Positions 45,719 through 54,016 of a stretch of 64,000 nucleotides of DNA are shown here, piece after piece. The DNA lies in NCBI GenBank assembly GCA_035541655.1, contig DATKMY010000080.1, positions 7,264 through 71,263 of the forward strand. The letters are read 5' to 3'. The position numbers were made by a program, and so were the translations under genes. This stretch comes from CAIWHR01 sp035541655 (GTDB lineage: Bacteria > Pseudomonadota > Gammaproteobacteria > Burkholderiales > Casimicrobiaceae). Under the pieces are notes generated by a model. It was not told the origin of the DNA, did not search any database, and saw only the letters and a list, made by a program, of their open reading frames with translations. The stretch's first letter is position 1, and each line of letters opens with the position of its first letter.

Positions 45719-47749
45719 ATGACCACCACGCTCGCGGGCCGCCGTGTCTTGATCGCAGCCGCGCTCTTTCTGATGTTCCTTTCGCGAGCGCTCGCGCAGA
45801 GCGCCGACGCGTCGGTGCTTCAACCGCTGCCGTTGCCGGGGCCGTATCCGGTCGGCTGCAGCAACGTCTCGCAGGACTTCGGCCGGGTCGCGCCAGGCGA
45901 GGACGCGCAGGCTTATTGGGAAGCGCAACCGCGCGGCGACGGCTCGCCACGGACGATCGCCGACCTCCTGTCGGATCCGGCGAACACGCTGGGCGTGAGT
46001 GTGACGGCGGGCGCTGACAGCGACGTCTTCGGTTCCTATGCGGCGCGCACCCTGCAGTTCACGGTGCTCGTCTGCTACCCGACCACGGCGGAGAATTCGC
46101 GTCCCGACTATCTCCTCTCTTCCGGGCGCGTCGTCCCGCATATGCAGCGCGGGTCCGAGGCGCCGCTCTTCGCGGCAGCGGAGGCGCGGTATCCGCTGCT
46201 TCTGTTTTCGCACGGCTACGGCGGCAGCCCGCTCTCCGACGAATATCTGCTGCCGCTCACGGTTCTCGCGAGCTACGGCTACGTCGTCGCCGCGCCCTTC
46301 CACGGCGACTGGCAATACACCAATCTCGACCTCGCGAGCTTCGCGGACGTCGTCAACCTGATCGCGCACCTGCGCGACTTCCTCGCGATGCAGGCGCTGC
46401 GTCCGCTCGCGCTGTCGGCGGCGATAGACCTGCTGCTCGACGACCCGCAATGGAGCGCGAACGTCGATCCGGGCCGGATCGGCGCCTTTGGCGCGAGCAT
46501 GGGCGGCGAGTCGATCATGCTGATGGCAGGGGCGGGCCTCACGACGTCGCTGGGGCTTTCGTGGACGCAGATCGAGAAGGACGCGCGCCTCAGGATGGGT
46601 GTCAGCTACATCCCGTACTTCGGGCAGTACATCTTCCCGGCGTTCGGCCGCGACCAGCGCGGGCTAGACTCTGTCGCATTGCCGTTCATGGCGATCAGCG
46701 GGACGGCCGACACGACGGCACCGATCGCGCTGACGTTCGAGGGCGTCTCGCTGCTCGGCGGGACGCGCGAGCTCGTCGCGCTGAACGGCGTCACCCACCA
46801 TTTCGACGTTCCGTCGACGAACGACATTTTCACGTGGACGCTCACGTTTCTCGACGCCGAGCTGCGCGGCAACGCGGCATCGAAGCAGCAATTGGCGCAG
46901 GCGACGAATGTCGCCGGCGGCGGCGACGACCATGTGCTGATTCCGTACAACGGACCGGTCGCTTCGACGACGCTCAACTTCAGCGGGTTGTGGTGGGGTG
47001 CCCCCGCGGGCGCGGAGGCGGGCTGGGCGCTCAACGTCTGGCACGAGGGCAATGTGATCGTCGCCGGCTGGAACACGTACGATCCCGACGGCAACGCGTG
47101 GTGGCTGTCGATGGCCGCCTCCGAGATCGCGCCCGACACCTATTCGGGGACGTTCTACGAAACGCGCGGTCCGGCGTTCAACGCACCCTTCGACCCCGGC
47201 CAGGTGACGAACACGGCCGTGGGCACGGGGACGCTCGCGTTCAGCGACTCGGGATCCGGGACGTTCTCGTACACCCTGAACGGAGTGACGCAGTCGAAGC
47301 CGATCACGAGGTTCGTCTTTGCCGCGCCGGTGCCCCTCTGCACGTTCGCGTCGGGAATTCCGCCGGCGCAGGCAACCAACTACCAGGGCCTGTGGTGGGG
47401 CGCACCGGGTTCGCAGACGGGCTGGAGCCTGTCGCTTGCGCATCAGGGCGGCACGCTCGTCGTCGACTGGTTCACGAACGATGCCGACGGACGGCCTACA
47501 TGGCTTTCGGCGGCGCTCTCCAACGTCTTCGGCACGACCTACGCTGGCGCGCTGATGCGGTCGACAGGCCCGGCGTGGAACGCGACGCCGTTCGATCCGG
47601 GCAAGGTGGCGCCGTCGACGGTCGGCACGGCGAGCCTGACGTTCGCCGACGGCGACAACGCGACCTTCACCTACTCGATCGGCGCCCTGACGCAGACGAG
47701 CGCGATCACGCGGTTCGTGTTCGTCGCGCCGGGCACGTTGTGCCAGTAG
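45719..47749 (+). CDS. Secreted alpha/beta hydrolase with two tandem C-terminal repeats
   Basis: A 676-residue exported protein. A signal peptide covers about 1-26 (ALFLMFLSRALAQ). The hydrolase domain (about 90-390) has LLLFSHGYGGSPLSDEY, the nucleophile elbow GASMGGES (Ser near 260), a likely Asp in ISGTADTTAP and His in NGVTHHFDVP, similar to dienelactone hydrolase or platelet-activating-factor acetylhydrolase-like lipases. Two homologous about 115-residue modules follow (about 420-535 and 553-676). Each begins GLWWGAP, contains GW.L....G, Y/ND.DG.., FDPG.V and ends ITRFVF.AP..C. The substrate is unknown. Confidence 0.82.
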   Translation: MTTTLAGRRVLIAAALFLMFLSRALAQSADASVLQPLPLPGPYPVGCSNVSQDFGRVAPGEDAQAYWEAQPRGDGSPRTIADLLSDPANTLGVSVTAGADSDVFGSYAARTLQFTVLVCYPTTAENSRPDYLLSSGRVVPHMQRGSEAPLFAAAEARYPLLLFSHGYGGSPLSDEYLLPLTVLASYGYVVAAPFHGDWQYTNLDLASFADVVNLIAHLRDFLAMQALRPLALSAAIDLLLDDPQWSANVDPGRIGAFGASMGGESIMLMAGAGLTTSLGLSWTQIEKDARLRMGVSYIPYFGQYIFPAFGRDQRGLDSVALPFMAISGTADTTAPIALTFEGVSLLGGTRELVALNGVTHHFDVPSTNDIFTWTLTFLDAELRGNAASKQQLAQATNVAGGGDDHVLIPYNGPVASTTLNFSGLWWGAPAGAEAGWALNVWHEGNVIVAGWNTYDPDGNAWWLSMAASEIAPDTYSGTFYETRGPAFNAPFDPGQVTNTAVGTGTLAFSDSGSGTFSYTLNGVTQSKPITRFVFAAPVPLCTFASGIPPAQATNYQGLWWGAPGSQTGWSLSLAHQGGTLVVDWFTNDADGRPTWLSAALSNVFGTTYAGALMRSTGPAWNATPFDPGKVAPSTVGTASLTFADGDNATFTYSIGALTQTSAITRFVFVAPGTLCQ

Positions 47750-47763
47750 TGCCGCCCGACGCG

Positions 47764-47786
47764 GATTGTCAACTTCGTTGACAATC
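47764..47786. repeat. Perfect 23-base palindrome upstream of an alpha/beta hydrolase
   Basis: GATTGTCAAC-TTC-GTTGACAATC, 15 bases after the stop of the 45719 hydrolase. There is no T-tract, so a terminator is possible but an operator is more likely; the TTGTCAAC/GTTGACAA half-sites look like those bound by GntR-type regulators. A -10-like TAGAAT at 47875-47880 lies 95 bases downstream. Confidence 0.45.
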
Positions 47787-47964
47787 TCTGGGATGCTCCG
47801 TGCGTCGCTCGCGCCGGACATGGGATCCGACCCGGGATCGACGACGCCGACCCACGCCCGAGGACGGCCGCAGCTAGAATACGGCGCCTCGAGACCGGCC
47901 GGGCTGGCGTGAAAGGCCGGCTCCATGGCACCGGGATTCGCAAGGCCAATTGGGAGCAGTCCTC

Positions 47965-48723
47965 GTGCACTTCGTGTCTCTCCGCAGCGGGCGTGTCGAA
48001 TGCCAGATCGTCGGCCACGACGAAGCGGCGCCCACAATCGTGTTCCTGCACGAAGGCCTGGGCTCGATCGCGATGTGGAGGGATTTCCCGGCGCGAATCG
48101 CTGCGGCGGTCGGCTGCAACGCGCTCGTGTACTCGCGCTTCGGTCACGGCAACTCGGACAGCCTGCTATCGCCGCATCGCCCGGATTTCATGCACGAGGA
48201 GGCTCTGACCGTCCTGCCCGAGCTGCTCGATCGCACCGCGGTGACGAGCCCGATTCTGCTCGGGCACAGCACCGGCGCGTCGATCGCGTTGATCCATGCG
48301 GGCGGAGCGAACCGGCCCGTGGCGGGTGTCATCGCGATGGCGCCGCACGTGATGGTCGAGGACCTGACGCTTTCCGGCATCGCGGAGGCGCAAGGCGCCT
48401 ATCGAACGACCGCAATGCGCAGCAAGCTCGCGAAACACCACGCCGATCCCGATTCCGTCTTCGAGAGCTGGACGTCGATCTGGCTCGACCCCGCGTTCCG
48501 CGATTGGAACATCGAAGCGTACGTGGCGCGGATCTCGTGCCCGATCCTGGCAATCCAGGGAGTCGACGACGAATACGGGACGATGGCCCATCTCGATCGC
48601 ATCGCAGCCAGCGTGCGCGACACGGAGCTTCTGAAGCTCGCCGCCTGCGGCCATTCGCCGCATCGCGATCAGCCCGAGGCAGTGCAGGCGGCGATTCTCC
48701 GCTTCATCGCGCGCGTCCGCTGA
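47965..48723 (+). CDS. Alpha/beta hydrolase
   Basis: A 252-residue cytoplasmic hydrolase from GTG 47965 (TTG 47950 would add five residues). It has the oxyanion strand IVFLHEGLGSIAMW, the nucleophile elbow GHSTGASIAL with Ser near residue 102, Asp in IQGVDDEYGTM and His in ACGHSPHRDQ. The pattern HEGLGSIAMWRDFP is seen in 3-oxoadipate enol-lactonase and benzoyl-CoA-type hydrolases. The substrate is not predictable. No partner gene is close by except aroE, which is convergent. Confidence 0.85.
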   Translation: MHFVSLRSGRVECQIVGHDEAAPTIVFLHEGLGSIAMWRDFPARIAAAVGCNALVYSRFGHGNSDSLLSPHRPDFMHEEALTVLPELLDRTAVTSPILLGHSTGASIALIHAGGANRPVAGVIAMAPHVMVEDLTLSGIAEAQGAYRTTAMRSKLAKHHADPDSVFESWTSIWLDPAFRDWNIEAYVARISCPILAIQGVDDEYGTMAHLDRIAASVRDTELLKLAACGHSPHRDQPEAVQAAILRFIARVR

Positions 48724-48800
48724 CGACGCGGACAGCGCGGCTCGCCGCGTACGGCGCTGCGCGCGAGCGCCGATCCATCGGCACTCGCCCCCCGCGCGTT

Positions 48801-49637
48801 TCATTTCCCGATGTCGGCTTCGACGAGCGCACGCAACTCGCGCGTGACCTTCGGCAGGACGCCGAACCATTTCTCGAAGCCGAATCCTGCCTGGTGCAGC
48901 AGCATGCCCAGGCCGTCGACGATCCGGTGACCGCGGGCGCGCGCCTGCGCGAGCAGCTTCGTTTCGAGCGGCACGTAGACGACATCGTAGACGACGGCGC
49001 TCGCCTTGAGCGGACCGAGATCGATCTCGAGCGGCGGCTTGCCGACCATGCCGAGCGACGTGCAATTGACGAGGAGATCCGCGCCGGCGAGCAGCGCGGG
49101 CAGCGCATCGAAACCGTGCCCGCTCACATGTGCGCCGAAGTGCGCGGCCAGCGCCGCCGCCCGCTCGACGGTGCGATTCGCGAAAGCGACCTCGGCGCCG
49201 TGCTCGAGGAGCGCGTACGCGGCCGAGCGCGCAGCGCCGCCCGCGCCCAGAACGACCACGCGGCACCCTGGCACGCGCCACGCCGGTGCGAGCTCGTCGA
49301 GGTTTGCGATGAAACCGTGCGGATCGGAGTTGCTGCCCATCAGCCGCGCGCCTTCGTACCAAACGGTATTGACGGCGCCCACGGCCTCGGCGACTGCATC
49401 GCGGCTGTCGACGAGCCGATACGCGGCCTCCTTGTGCGGGACGGTGATGTTGCCGCCGACGTAGCCGTTTGCCGCAAGACGCGTGAAGAAATCGGCGAAC
49501 GCTTCGGGCGCGCGATCGACCAGCTCGTAGCGTCCGGCGATCCCGAGCTTCTCGAGCCAATAGCCATGGATCATCGGCGAGCGGGAGTGCGCGATCGAAT
49601 GACCCATCACGCATGCGCGGCGCACGGCACTGTTCAC
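48801..49637 (-). CDS. aroE: Shikimate dehydrogenase
   Basis: NADPH-dependent enzyme of the shikimate pathway, 278 residues. The substrate domain has SIAHSRSPMIHGYW (about 14-27) and NITVPHK with the catalytic Lys near 69, and Asp in GSNSDPHGF near 105. The NADP domain has VVVLGAGGAARSAAYAL and FANRTVERA. Quinate/shikimate dehydrogenase paralogues exist, so a degradative role is possible. It is convergent with the hydrolase at 47965 and divergent from the iorA operon. Confidence 0.93.
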   Translation of the reverse strand: MNSAVRRACVMGHSIAHSRSPMIHGYWLEKLGIAGRYELVDRAPEAFADFFTRLAANGYVGGNITVPHKEAAYRLVDSRDAVAEAVGAVNTVWYEGARLMGSNSDPHGFIANLDELAPAWRVPGCRVVVLGAGGAARSAAYALLEHGAEVAFANRTVERAAALAAHFGAHVSGHGFDALPALLAGADLLVNCTSLGMVGKPPLEIDLGPLKASAVVYDVVYVPLETKLLAQARARGHRIVDGLGMLLHQAGFGFEKWFGVLPKVTRELRALVEADIGK

Positions 49638-49911
49638 GCTTGCACCTTTCGTGCTCTGATGATCGGCGTATCGGATCGGCGCGGGCGATCGCGTTCGCGG
49701 GATCGAACTCGGGAATCGGCGGATTCTAGCTTGAAAGTTCCGCTTCGCGTCGTCGCGGCCGGTTGGTCGCGTTGCCGCTTCTGGCGATCGCGTTCGTGCC
49801 GATGTGCTTCCAGGGCGGGCCCGCCCGTGTCCGGAACGGTGCCGGGACTCCGACCCGGCGGGCGCAGCGCTTCTGCAACCGCCGGCCGAATGCGCTAAGC
49901 TTTGCGTTTCC

Positions 49912-49989
49912 GGTGGCAGCGCTCCGGACGGGGGGAACCTGAACGCGCCGCTGCCACTCGAAGAAGATCGCTGTCGGGATTCGACAGCG
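49912..49989 (+). promoter_or_regulatory. Two-hairpin leader upstream of iorA
   Basis: The first hairpin pairs GTGGCAGCG (49913-49921) with CGCTGCCAC (49949-49957). The second pairs CGCTGTCG (49969-49976) with CGACAGCG (49982-49989) around a GGATT loop and ends just before the AGGAGG ribosome site (50000-50005). No T-tract follows, so control of translation is more likely than termination. The rest of the 371-base gap (49638-50008) shows no other feature I can name. Confidence 0.45.
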
Positions 49990-50008
49990 TTACAGCACCA
50001 GGAGGCGT

Positions 50009-50494
50009 ATGGCGAAGCTCAACATCAACGGCAATGTCCGTGACGTGGAGGTGGAGAGCGACACGCCCCTCCTCTGGGTGATCCGCGAGCAGATCGGCTT
50101 GACCGGGACCAAGTACGGCTGCGGCGTCGCGCAATGCGGCGCTTGCTCGGTCCACGTCAACGGCGAGGTGCTGCGCTCGTGCGCGATTCCGGTCGGCACG
50201 ATCAAGGCGACCGACAAGATCGTCACGATCGAGGCGCTCTCCGTCAACCGCTCGCATCCGGTGCAAAAGGCGTGGCTCGCGGTCGATGTTCCGCAATGCG
50301 GCTACTGCCAGTCGGGGCAGATCATGGCGGCCGCTGCGCTGCTCAGGAAGAACCCGCATCCGAGCGACAAGGACATCGACGACGCGATGACCAACATCTG
50401 TCGCTGCGGAACGTACCAGCGTATCCGCGAGGCCGTCCATCTTGCCGCGAAAATGCAAACGGCCGTGAGCGCGCGCACGACCACCGAAGCCTAG
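50009..50494 (+). CDS. iorA: Isoquinoline 1-oxidoreductase-type [2Fe-2S] subunit
   Basis: Small subunit of a molybdenum hydroxylase, 161 residues. The plant-type [2Fe-2S] site has Cys38, Cys43, Cys46 and Cys58 (KYGCGVAQCGACSV), and the second cluster domain has Cys97, Cys100, Cys131 and Cys133 (QCGYCQSGQ, NICRCGTYQRI). It is a complete xanthine-dehydrogenase-family small subunit and passes electrons from the Mo subunit. It has an excellent Shine-Dalgarno (AGGAGG). The gene name refers to the family; the true substrate is unknown. Confidence 0.9.
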   Translation: MAKLNINGNVRDVEVESDTPLLWVIREQIGLTGTKYGCGVAQCGACSVHVNGEVLRSCAIPVGTIKATDKIVTIEALSVNRSHPVQKAWLAVDVPQCGYCQSGQIMAAAALLRKNPHPSDKDIDDAMTNICRCGTYQRIREAVHLAAKMQTAVSARTTTEA

Positions 50495-50509
50495 ACGAGG
50501 AGAGCAGCG

Positions 50510-52726
50510 ATGACGACAACGCTCCGCGGCAAGGCGACGAATCTTTCGCGCCGCAGATTCCTCGTGAGCTCGGCCGCCGCTGGCGGGGGGCTCGCGCTGG
50601 GCTTTCAGCTTCCCTACGGAGTCGCGGAGGCCGCAGTGCGGGCGGCACCGGCCGTGCCCGAGGTCAACGCCTGGGTCGTCGTCAAGCCGGACAGCACCTG
50701 CGTGATCCGAATCGCGCGCTCGGAGATGGGGCAGGGGACGCTCACTGGTCTCGCGCAGCTCGTCGCCGAGGAGCTCGAATGCGATTGGAAGAAGGTGACG
50801 ACCGATTCGCCGACACCCGGCGAGAACCTCGCGCGAAAGCGCGTCTGGGGTGAAATGGGCACAGGCGGCAGCCGCGGAATCCGCACCTCCGAGGATTACG
50901 TCCGTCGCGGCGGCGCCGCGGCTCGGATAATGTTGCTGCAGGCCGCAGCCAACGAGTGGAAGGTGCCGGTCGGCGAGCTCACGGTCTCGGACGGCGTCAT
51001 CACGCACCAGGCTTCGAAGCGCTCGACGACCTACGGCAAGGTTGCAGCCGCGGCCGCGAAGCTACCGCCGCCCGACGAAAAGAGCATCAAGCTCAAGGAT
51101 CCGAAGGACTGGAAGATCGCAGGGAAGCCGCTCAAGCGGCTCGACACGGCGCCGAAGCTCGACGGTAGCCTGATCTATGCGATCGACTTGAAGCTTCCGG
51201 GCATGAAGTGCGCGGCAATCAAGGCCTGCCCCGTTTTCGGCGGCAAGCTCGTGAGCTTCGATGAAGCGAAGATCGCCGGACGTCCCGGCGCGCCACGTGC
51301 GGTCAAGGTGAACGACCGCACGGTGGCCGTCGTCGCGGACACCTGGTGGCGCGCGAAGACGGCGCTCGATGCGCTGCCGATCGTCTGGGACGAAGGCTCG
51401 AACGGTACGCAGACGAGCGCGACGATCGACGCGCATCTCAAAGAGGGCCTGAGTGCTTCGTCGGCCTACGCCTATCGGCAGGAAGGCGATGCGCTGAAAG
51501 CGATCGAAGGCGCCGCGAAGAAAGTCGAAGTGGTCTACAGCACGCCGTTCCTCGCGCACGCGACGATGGAGCCGATGAACTGCACGGCCAAGGTCACCGC
51601 CGATCGCGCCGAAGTGTGGGTGCCGACGCAGAATGGCGAAGGCGCGCTTGCTGCGGTTTCGGAGGAGTCCGGACTGCCGCTCGAAAGATGCGAGGCTTAC
51701 AGGACCGTGTTGGGCGGTGGCTTTGGCCGTCGCGGAAGCACGCAGGATTATGTGCGGCAGGCCGTCGCGATCGCAAAGCAGTTTCCCGGCGTCCCGATCA
51801 AGATGATCTGGTCGCGCGAGGAGGACATGACGCACGACTTCTATCGGCCGATCTCGCAGTGCAAGCTCACCGCCGGGCTCGACGAGTCCGGCAAGCTGCT
51901 TGGCGTGCACGTGCGACTCTCCGGACAGTCGATCAACGCTTTCAACAACCTCCCTGCCGCGAAGGACGGCAAGGATGAGCGGCAGCTCCAGGGCTGGTAC
52001 GACAAGCCGGGTGATGCGCAGCTCGGCTATGCGTTCCCGGCGCTGCTGATGGAATACGCGATGCGCAACACGCACGTCCCGGTCGGACCGTGGCGCGGCG
52101 TCAACACGAATCAGAACGCGGTGTACATGGAGTGTTTCATCGACGAGGTCGCGAAAGCCGCCGGCGCCGATCCCGTCGAGTTCCGGCGCGCGTTGATGCA
52201 GAAGTACCCGAAGCATCTCGCCGTGCTCAATGCGGCGGCGGCGAAGGCCGACTGGGGTAAGCCGCTTCCCGCCGGCGTCCATCGCGGCGTCGCGCAGTTC
52301 ATGGGCTACGGCAGCTATTCGGCGGCGGTCGCCGAGGTCTCGGTCAACGGCGAAGGCAACGTCCGCGTTCATCGGATGGTGCTCGCGCTCGATTGTGGCC
52401 ATGCGGTCAATCCCGCGCAGATCGCGGCGCAGGTCGAGGGCTCGGTCGTCATGGGATTGAGCGCCGCGTTCTTCGGAGCGTGCACCGTCGACAAGGGCCG
52501 CATCGTCGAGGCCAACTTCGACACCTACGAGCTGCTCCGCCTCGTCGACATGCCGAAGGTCGAGACGGTGGTCGTGCCGTCGTTCGATTTCTGGGGCGGC
52601 GTGGGGGAGCCGACGATCTCCGTGGTCACGCCGGCGGTTCTCAACGCGATTGCCGCCGCCACCGGCAAGCCGGTGCGGACGCTGCCGCTCAAGAGCCAGA
52701 GGATCGGACTATCGGCGAAGGCATGA
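50510..52726 (+). CDS. iorB: Isoquinoline 1-oxidoreductase-type molybdenum subunit, Tat-exported
   Basis: Catalytic subunit of 738 residues. The N-terminus has a twin-arginine signal (LSRRRFLVSSAAAGGGLALG, residues 12-31), so the enzyme acts in the periplasm. Molybdopterin-binding features include RSEMGQGTLTGLAQL, SRGIRTSED, TMEPMNCTA, LGGGFGRRGSTQDY and the catalytic Glu in GVGEPTIS near residue 700. These Ior/membrane-bound aldehyde-dehydrogenase-type enzymes often pass electrons to c-type cytochromes; here the next genes encode SoxX and SoxA. The stop overlaps soxX as ATGA. Confidence 0.9.
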   Translation: MTTTLRGKATNLSRRRFLVSSAAAGGGLALGFQLPYGVAEAAVRAAPAVPEVNAWVVVKPDSTCVIRIARSEMGQGTLTGLAQLVAEELECDWKKVTTDSPTPGENLARKRVWGEMGTGGSRGIRTSEDYVRRGGAAARIMLLQAAANEWKVPVGELTVSDGVITHQASKRSTTYGKVAAAAAKLPPPDEKSIKLKDPKDWKIAGKPLKRLDTAPKLDGSLIYAIDLKLPGMKCAAIKACPVFGGKLVSFDEAKIAGRPGAPRAVKVNDRTVAVVADTWWRAKTALDALPIVWDEGSNGTQTSATIDAHLKEGLSASSAYAYRQEGDALKAIEGAAKKVEVVYSTPFLAHATMEPMNCTAKVTADRAEVWVPTQNGEGALAAVSEESGLPLERCEAYRTVLGGGFGRRGSTQDYVRQAVAIAKQFPGVPIKMIWSREEDMTHDFYRPISQCKLTAGLDESGKLLGVHVRLSGQSINAFNNLPAAKDGKDERQLQGWYDKPGDAQLGYAFPALLMEYAMRNTHVPVGPWRGVNTNQNAVYMECFIDEVAKAAGADPVEFRRALMQKYPKHLAVLNAAAAKADWGKPLPAGVHRGVAQFMGYGSYSAAVAEVSVNGEGNVRVHRMVLALDCGHAVNPAQIAAQVEGSVVMGLSAAFFGACTVDKGRIVEANFDTYELLRLVDMPKVETVVVPSFDFWGGVGEPTISVVTPAVLNAIAAATGKPVRTLPLKSQRIGLSAKA

Positions 52727-53232
52727 TTGTCACAGCCGCGTGCACGCCGCAGTCGCGCGGTCGCCGTGCGGCGCAAACGGCGCTGCGATCGATGCCGATC
52801 GTCGCGCTCTGGGTTGCGTTTTCGGCGGGACTCGCGTGCGCTGCGGATCCTGCCCCCGGACCCCTCGTCGCGTATCGCATCGTCGGCGACGCGATTCCCG
52901 AAGCGCTCGCGCCCGGCGACGCGGCGCGCGGCAAGGCGCTCGTCGCTGCGCGCGATCCGGCGAATTGTGTGCTGTGTCACGCGGTGCCGGACCCGGCAAT
53001 CCCGTTCGCCGGCAACGTCGGGCCGCCGCTGGCAGGGGTCGGCTCCCGCCTCACCGCGTCGCAGCTGCGATTGCGGATCGTCGACAACCTGAGCGTCAAT
53101 CCGCAGACCGTGATGCCGAGCTACTACCGGCTCGCCGATCTCAAACTCGTCGCTGCTCCCTACCAGGGCCGGACGATCCTCACCGCACCGCAGGTCGAGG
53201 ACGTCGTCGCCTACCTCGCGACGCTCCGATGA
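52723..53232 (+). CDS. soxX: SoxX-type c-type cytochrome
   Basis: Monoheme partner of SoxA, 169 residues from ATG 52723; the signal-like core MPIVALWVAFSAGLACA could also start at ATG 52792. The heme site is CVLCH (Cys82, Cys85, His86) and the axial Met131 is in NPQTVMPSYYR. SoxXA attaches thiosulfate-type sulfur to the SoxY cysteine in the periplasm. It overlaps iorB by 4 bases, so it is translationally coupled to the Mo enzyme. Confidence 0.9.
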   Translation: MIVTAACTPQSRGRRAAQTALRSMPIVALWVAFSAGLACAADPAPGPLVAYRIVGDAIPEALAPGDAARGKALVAARDPANCVLCHAVPDPAIPFAGNVGPPLAGVGSRLTASQLRLRIVDNLSVNPQTVMPSYYRLADLKLVAAPYQGRTILTAPQVEDVVAYLATLR

Positions 53233-53696
53233 GAATCCCCGACCGTCGCCTTTCGAGGCGCCGCGCGCTGCTTGCCGGAGGAGCGCTCGCGATCGCGCCG
53301 TGGCTGCCGGCGCGCGCCGACGATCGCGACATCGCCAACATTGCGGCGCTCGCCGCGTTTCTCGCGGGGCGCAGGCCGCGCTGGGAGCGGATGCGCCTCG
53401 ACCTGCCGGGACTCGCCGACAACGGGCAGGCTGTGCCGATGAAGATCGTCGTCGACGGCCCCTTTGCACCGGGGCCGTACGTCAAGGCGATCCGTCTCTT
53501 CTCGCAACGCAATCCGGTTCCCGAAATGGCGACCTTCGAGTTTCCGGTGGCAGTCGAGCGCGTCGAAGTCGATTCGCGCATACGGCTCGCCGGCACGCAG
53601 CGCATCGTCGCGGTCGCGACGATGAGCGACGAAGCGCTGTTCGCCGCCGGCGCCGACGTCGTCGTTACGATCGACGCGTGCATGGACGGAACCTGA
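53229..53696 (+). CDS. soxY: SoxY-like sulfur carrier protein with atypical C-terminus
   Basis: A 155-residue carrier with twin-arginine signal (LSRRRALLAGGALAIA, 8-23). The core (about 50-148) is SoxY-like, for example YVKAIRLFSQRNPVPEMATF and TRIRLAGTQ-like DSRIRLAGTQRIVAVATMSD. In canonical SoxY the last residues are GGCGG. Here the end is VVVTIDACMDGT: the carrier Cys151 is kept but the flanking glycines are lost. It overlaps soxX by 4 bases and soxZ by 1. Confidence 0.85.
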   Translation: MRIPDRRLSRRRALLAGGALAIAPWLPARADDRDIANIAALAAFLAGRRPRWERMRLDLPGLADNGQAVPMKIVVDGPFAPGPYVKAIRLFSQRNPVPEMATFEFPVAVERVEVDSRIRLAGTQRIVAVATMSDEALFAAGADVVVTIDACMDGT

Positions 53697-54016
53697 TGCC
53701 CGACGCCCGAATCAGCGTTCCGCAGGAGGCGCCGCGCGGGAAGCCGTTCGAGGTGCGTATCCTGATACGGCACCCGATGGAAACCGGTTATCGCACCGAC
53801 GATACCGGCAAGCCGATACCGCGCAACGTCGTCACGATGCTCACGTGCCGCTACAACGGAGAAACGGTATTTTCGGCGCGCCTCTCTCCGGGGATCGCCG
53901 CGAATCCCTATTTGCGGTTCTTCGTCACCGCCCGCGAGTCGGGCGAGCTCGCGTTCGACTGGGTCGACGACCGCGGCGTTCGAGGGAGCGAGCGCGCCAC
54001 CGTGACCGTCGTCTGA
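53696..54016 (+). CDS. soxZ: SoxZ, partner of the SoxY sulfur carrier
   Basis: A 106-residue protein with the SoxZ immunoglobulin-like pattern: FEVRILIRHPMETGYR, GKPIPRNVVTMLTCRYNG and GIAANPYLRFFVTARESGEL. It forms the SoxYZ heterodimer that exposes the carrier cysteine. The start ATG 53696 uses the final base of the soxY stop (TGATG), and its own stop overlaps the soxA ATG in the same way. There is no signal peptide; export is presumably with SoxY by the Tat route. Confidence 0.92.
   Translation: MPDARISVPQEAPRGKPFEVRILIRHPMETGYRTDDTGKPIPRNVVTMLTCRYNGETVFSARLSPGIAANPYLRFFVTARESGELAFDWVDDRGVRGSERATVTVV

Noticed and set aside
45402..45722. Open frames of 88-106 codons between the aldolase and the secreted hydrolase
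   Set aside because: Arg/Ala/Ser-rich translations without motifs, no ribosome site, and the second one runs out of frame into the hydrolase start.
49905..49990. Cobalamin riboswitch upstream of iorA, suggested by GGTG, GGGAA and GCCACT words
   Set aside because: The order and spacing of the conserved boxes do not fit, the central AATCCGG-type core is missing, and the downstream enzyme does not use cobalamin.
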